From positions 1 through 6,485 of the forward strand of contig JAGLYS010000173.1 of assembly GCA_023132105.1 (NCBI GenBank): 6,485 nt of DNA. The letters are read 5' to 3'. Positions 6,159 through 6,485 of the stretch are shown here, piece after piece; the stretch's first letter is position 1; each line of letters opens with the position of its first letter. Both the position numbers and the translations under genes were made by a program. The notes beneath the pieces were generated by a model, which saw only the letters and a list, made by a program, of their open reading frames with translations, ran no database searches and was not told the origin of the DNA. Source of the DNA: Caldifarciminota bacterium. GTDB lineage: Bacteria; Hydrothermota; 32-111; QNBC01.

Positions 6159-6485
6159 ATTCGACCTCTTTTAATAATTTATCCTTTATATTATAAATAA
6201 TGTCACTTATATATCTGCAATTCTCTTTATCAATAGGTGTCTTTTTCTCCATAAGTGCATCAACTATACATTTATCAAATGGGATTAAACCTAAAATATC
6301 TATATTTTTCTCACTTGCAAATTTCTTGATTTCTTCCGTATGATCCCTATTTAGATCAAATTTATTTATAACTATCCCTATCTTTGGTTTAAAATGCATT
6401 GCCACTTCGATAACTCTCTTCAAATCATGAACACCTGAAATTGTAGGTTCTGTCACCATTATTACATAATCTATCCCTGAGAGAG
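6142..6485 (-). CDS. MinD/Mrp-like P-loop ATPase, probably with inserted ferredoxin domain (C-terminal part)
   Basis: Only the last 113 complete codons are in the window; the frame is open to the right edge, beginning L-S-G-I-D-Y-V-I-M-V-T-E-P-T. The Met at 6459 is internal, not a start. The V-T-E-P-T-x-S-G-x-H-D-L-K-R segment, the V-I-N-K-F-D nucleotide-base-binding strand and the L-I-P-F-D turn are hallmarks of the MinD-superfamily ATPases that carry an inserted 4Fe-4S ferredoxin domain (COG1149 type, usually about 280-290 residues). Those proteins are thought to act in iron-sulfur or metal-cofactor handling in anaerobes. The P-loop and the cysteines of the insert lie outside the window, so the ferredoxin insert is inferred. 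The gene heads an operon with the DUF59 and DUF5320 genes, overlapping the former by 17 bases. Its promoter is not visible. Confidence 0.85.
   Translation of the reverse strand, partial: LSGIDYVIMVTEPTISGVHDLKRVIEVAMHFKPKIGIVINKFDLNRDHTEEIKKFASEKNIDILGLIPFDKCIVDALMEKKTPIDKENCRYISDIIYNIKDKLLKEVEYEPEK

Noticed and set aside
6142..6459. Treating the Met at 6459 as the start of a 105-residue protein
   Set aside because: The frame stays open to the window edge with family-typical residues (LSGIDYVI) directly upstream, so the Met is internal to a larger ATPase.

Overview
The window is AT-rich DNA from a bacterium that appears to be anaerobic and to export proteins through a type IX secretion-like (Por) system. 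Two things point to a member of the FCB group or a nearby candidate phylum (Cloacimonadota, WOR-3 and Delongbacteria are the kinds of lineage I would test first). One is a very large secreted C25 (gingipain-type) peptidase with a C-terminal type-A sorting domain. The other is a DUF5320 / DUF59 / MinD-type ATPase cluster typical of anaerobes. The phylum assignment is inference. The apparent sigma70 promoters have consensus TTGACA/TATAAT boxes, which argues against a classical Bacteroidetes, whose promoter consensus differs.

Layout. Bases 1-40 hold the last 12 codons of an upstream plus-strand gene whose ending resembles a second sorting-domain protein. A strong hairpin terminator follows (78-114), overlapping the start region of a consensus-like promoter (50-77). 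Bases about 119-375 contain no gene. They hold a mosaic of degenerate short repeats and palindromes, including a remnant of a GCAATC/GATTGC element, a CCTCC/GGAGG palindrome, two copies of an ATTCGTGG-containing unit and four tandem 7-mers. A perfect-consensus promoter (376-404) then drives the main gene through a leader of about 82 nt.

The main gene (494-5404, 1636 aa) encodes a signal peptide, a cell-wall-binding-repeat-2-like segment, a C25 peptidase domain with probable catalytic His545 and Cys612, Ig-like domains, three carboxypeptidase-regulatory-like domains, a glutamine-amidotransferase-like fold that appears to lack a nucleophile, a proprotein-convertase P domain and a sorting domain. 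It ends in tandem TAA stops followed by a strong terminator (5426-5462).

The right end is a convergent minus-strand operon, read from the right edge leftwards. It contains the C-terminal part of a MinD/Mrp-like ATPase (cut by the window), a DUF59 iron-sulfur assembly protein whose start overlaps it by 17 nt, and 18 nt later a small Gly/Arg-rich DUF5320 protein. Together these look like an iron-sulfur or metal-cofactor handling module, unrelated in function to the secreted peptidase. I see no phage, transposase, CRISPR or RNA gene. The most unusual material is the domain combination of the large peptidase and the repeat mosaic upstream of it.
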